Shown in pieces: positions 43,712 through 44,029 of a stretch of 44,029 nt of DNA (the first letter of the stretch is position 1; the number at the start of each line of letters is the position of its first letter). Both the position numbers and the translations under genes were made by a program. The notes under the pieces were generated by a model, which saw nothing but the letters and a program-made list of their open reading frames with translations, searched no databases and was not told where the DNA came from. Source of the DNA: an uncultured Clostridia bacterium (GTDB lineage Bacteria > Bacillota > Clostridia > Oscillospirales > Butyricicoccaceae); NCBI GenBank assembly GCA_944375715.1, contig CALWAP010000015.1, positions 1 through 44,029 of the forward strand, in the 5' to 3' direction.

Positions 43712-44029
43712 CACCCGATTTCTTTTTCGGTTTTGTTTTCAAATGTCAGCTTTGCTTTAAAAAGGTCTCCGTCTATTTCCAAAGACAAGTTACCGCTTTG
43801 CAGCTCGGCAAGACTTTTGGCAATGTTGAGTCCCAGGCCGCTGCCCTCGGTGTGCCTTGAGGCATCTCCCCTGACGAATCTTTCCATCAATTCGTCGGCA
43901 TTTATATTGAGCCGCGTTTTTGAGATGTTTTTCATTTCCAAAATGATCTTTTCATCCCGCTGCACAAGCGAAATGTAAAGCCTTGTACCTTCCTGCGAAT
44001 ATTTTGCGGCATTGCTGAGGAGATTATCT
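43711..44029 (-). CDS. Sensor histidine kinase, C-terminal part cut by window edge
   Basis: The open frame reaches the window end. It contains the N-box DNLLSNAAKYS, a G1-degenerate stretch, the F-box region LMERFVRGDASRHTEGSG and the G2 box GSGLGLNIAKSLAEL, that is, the ATPase domain of a VanS-like histidine kinase. The phosphoacceptor and sensor parts lie outside. It is translationally coupled to the TVP38-like gene. Confidence 0.85.
   Translation of the reverse strand, partial: DNLLSNAAKYSQEGTRLYISLVQRDEKIILEMKNISKTRLNINADELMERFVRGDASRHTEGSGLGLNIAKSLAELQSGNLSLEIDGDLFKAKLTFENKTEKEIG

Overview
The window looks like a chromosomal piece of an anaerobic, endospore-forming Clostridia-type Firmicute; I cannot resolve the family. 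Evidence: a complete spoIIAA-spoIIAB-sigF operon, a valine T-box leader on valS, Gram-positive AAGGAGG-type ribosome binding sites, frequent TTG/GTG starts, near-consensus sigma-A promoters, and a glycine cleavage system with split P protein (gcvPA/gcvPB).

Layout. 1-1.3 kb: the start of an aromatic amino acid lyase gene, divergent from a GntR regulator. 1.3-3.6 kb: minus-strand phosphatase, acetyltransferase and membrane acyltransferase. 3.6-10.5 kb: one minus-strand operon gcvT-gcvH-gcvPA-gcvPB-lplA-lpdA (glycine cleavage, lipoate attachment, dihydrolipoyl dehydrogenase). 10.5-11.7 kb: AT-rich non-coding DNA and two divergent tRNA-Leu genes. 11.8-18.3 kb: small metabolic and stress genes, including a cytidine-deaminase-like enzyme, a csoR/nitroreductase deletion scar, a CcdA-thioredoxin fusion, a Nim-like flavoprotein, an Mrp ATPase, a class M-like sirtuin and a D-2-hydroxyacid dehydrogenase. 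18.4-22.2 kb: a serine recombinase, a pair of 26-bp inverted sites around a promoter-bearing segment, and a large EAL-domain c-di-GMP phosphodiesterase. 22.2-24.0 kb: a KdpD/KdpE-like two-component pair without kdpFABC. 24.3-29.9 kb: a tight plus-strand operon degV - membrane methyltransferase-like - GH3-family acyl-adenylating enzyme - HD-GYP sensor. 29.9-33.6 kb: ornithine-cyclodeaminase-like protein, alpha/beta hydrolase, glycerol kinase. 33.6-39.3 kb: sporulation spoIIA operon, then folC and valS with T-box. 39.4-44.0 kb: yedF, tRNA-Gly, a decayed CarD-like gene, glyA, 5-formyl-THF cyclo-ligase, a TVP38-like membrane protein and the end of a sensor kinase.

How the parts fit. gcv, lplA, lpdA, glyA, the cyclo-ligase and folC form a folate/glycine one-carbon set. 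Two c-di-GMP phosphodiesterase-type proteins (EAL and HD-GYP), both with degraded GGDEF motifs, sit within 11 kb of each other.

The most exciting candidate is the switch at 19.03-19.19 kb. Two 26-bp sites with dyad arms and a GT core lie in inverted orientation immediately after the recombinase stop codon. They flank a segment whose best promoter points away from the phosphodiesterase gene as sequenced and would point into it after inversion. This predicts DNA-inversion phase variation of c-di-GMP turnover.
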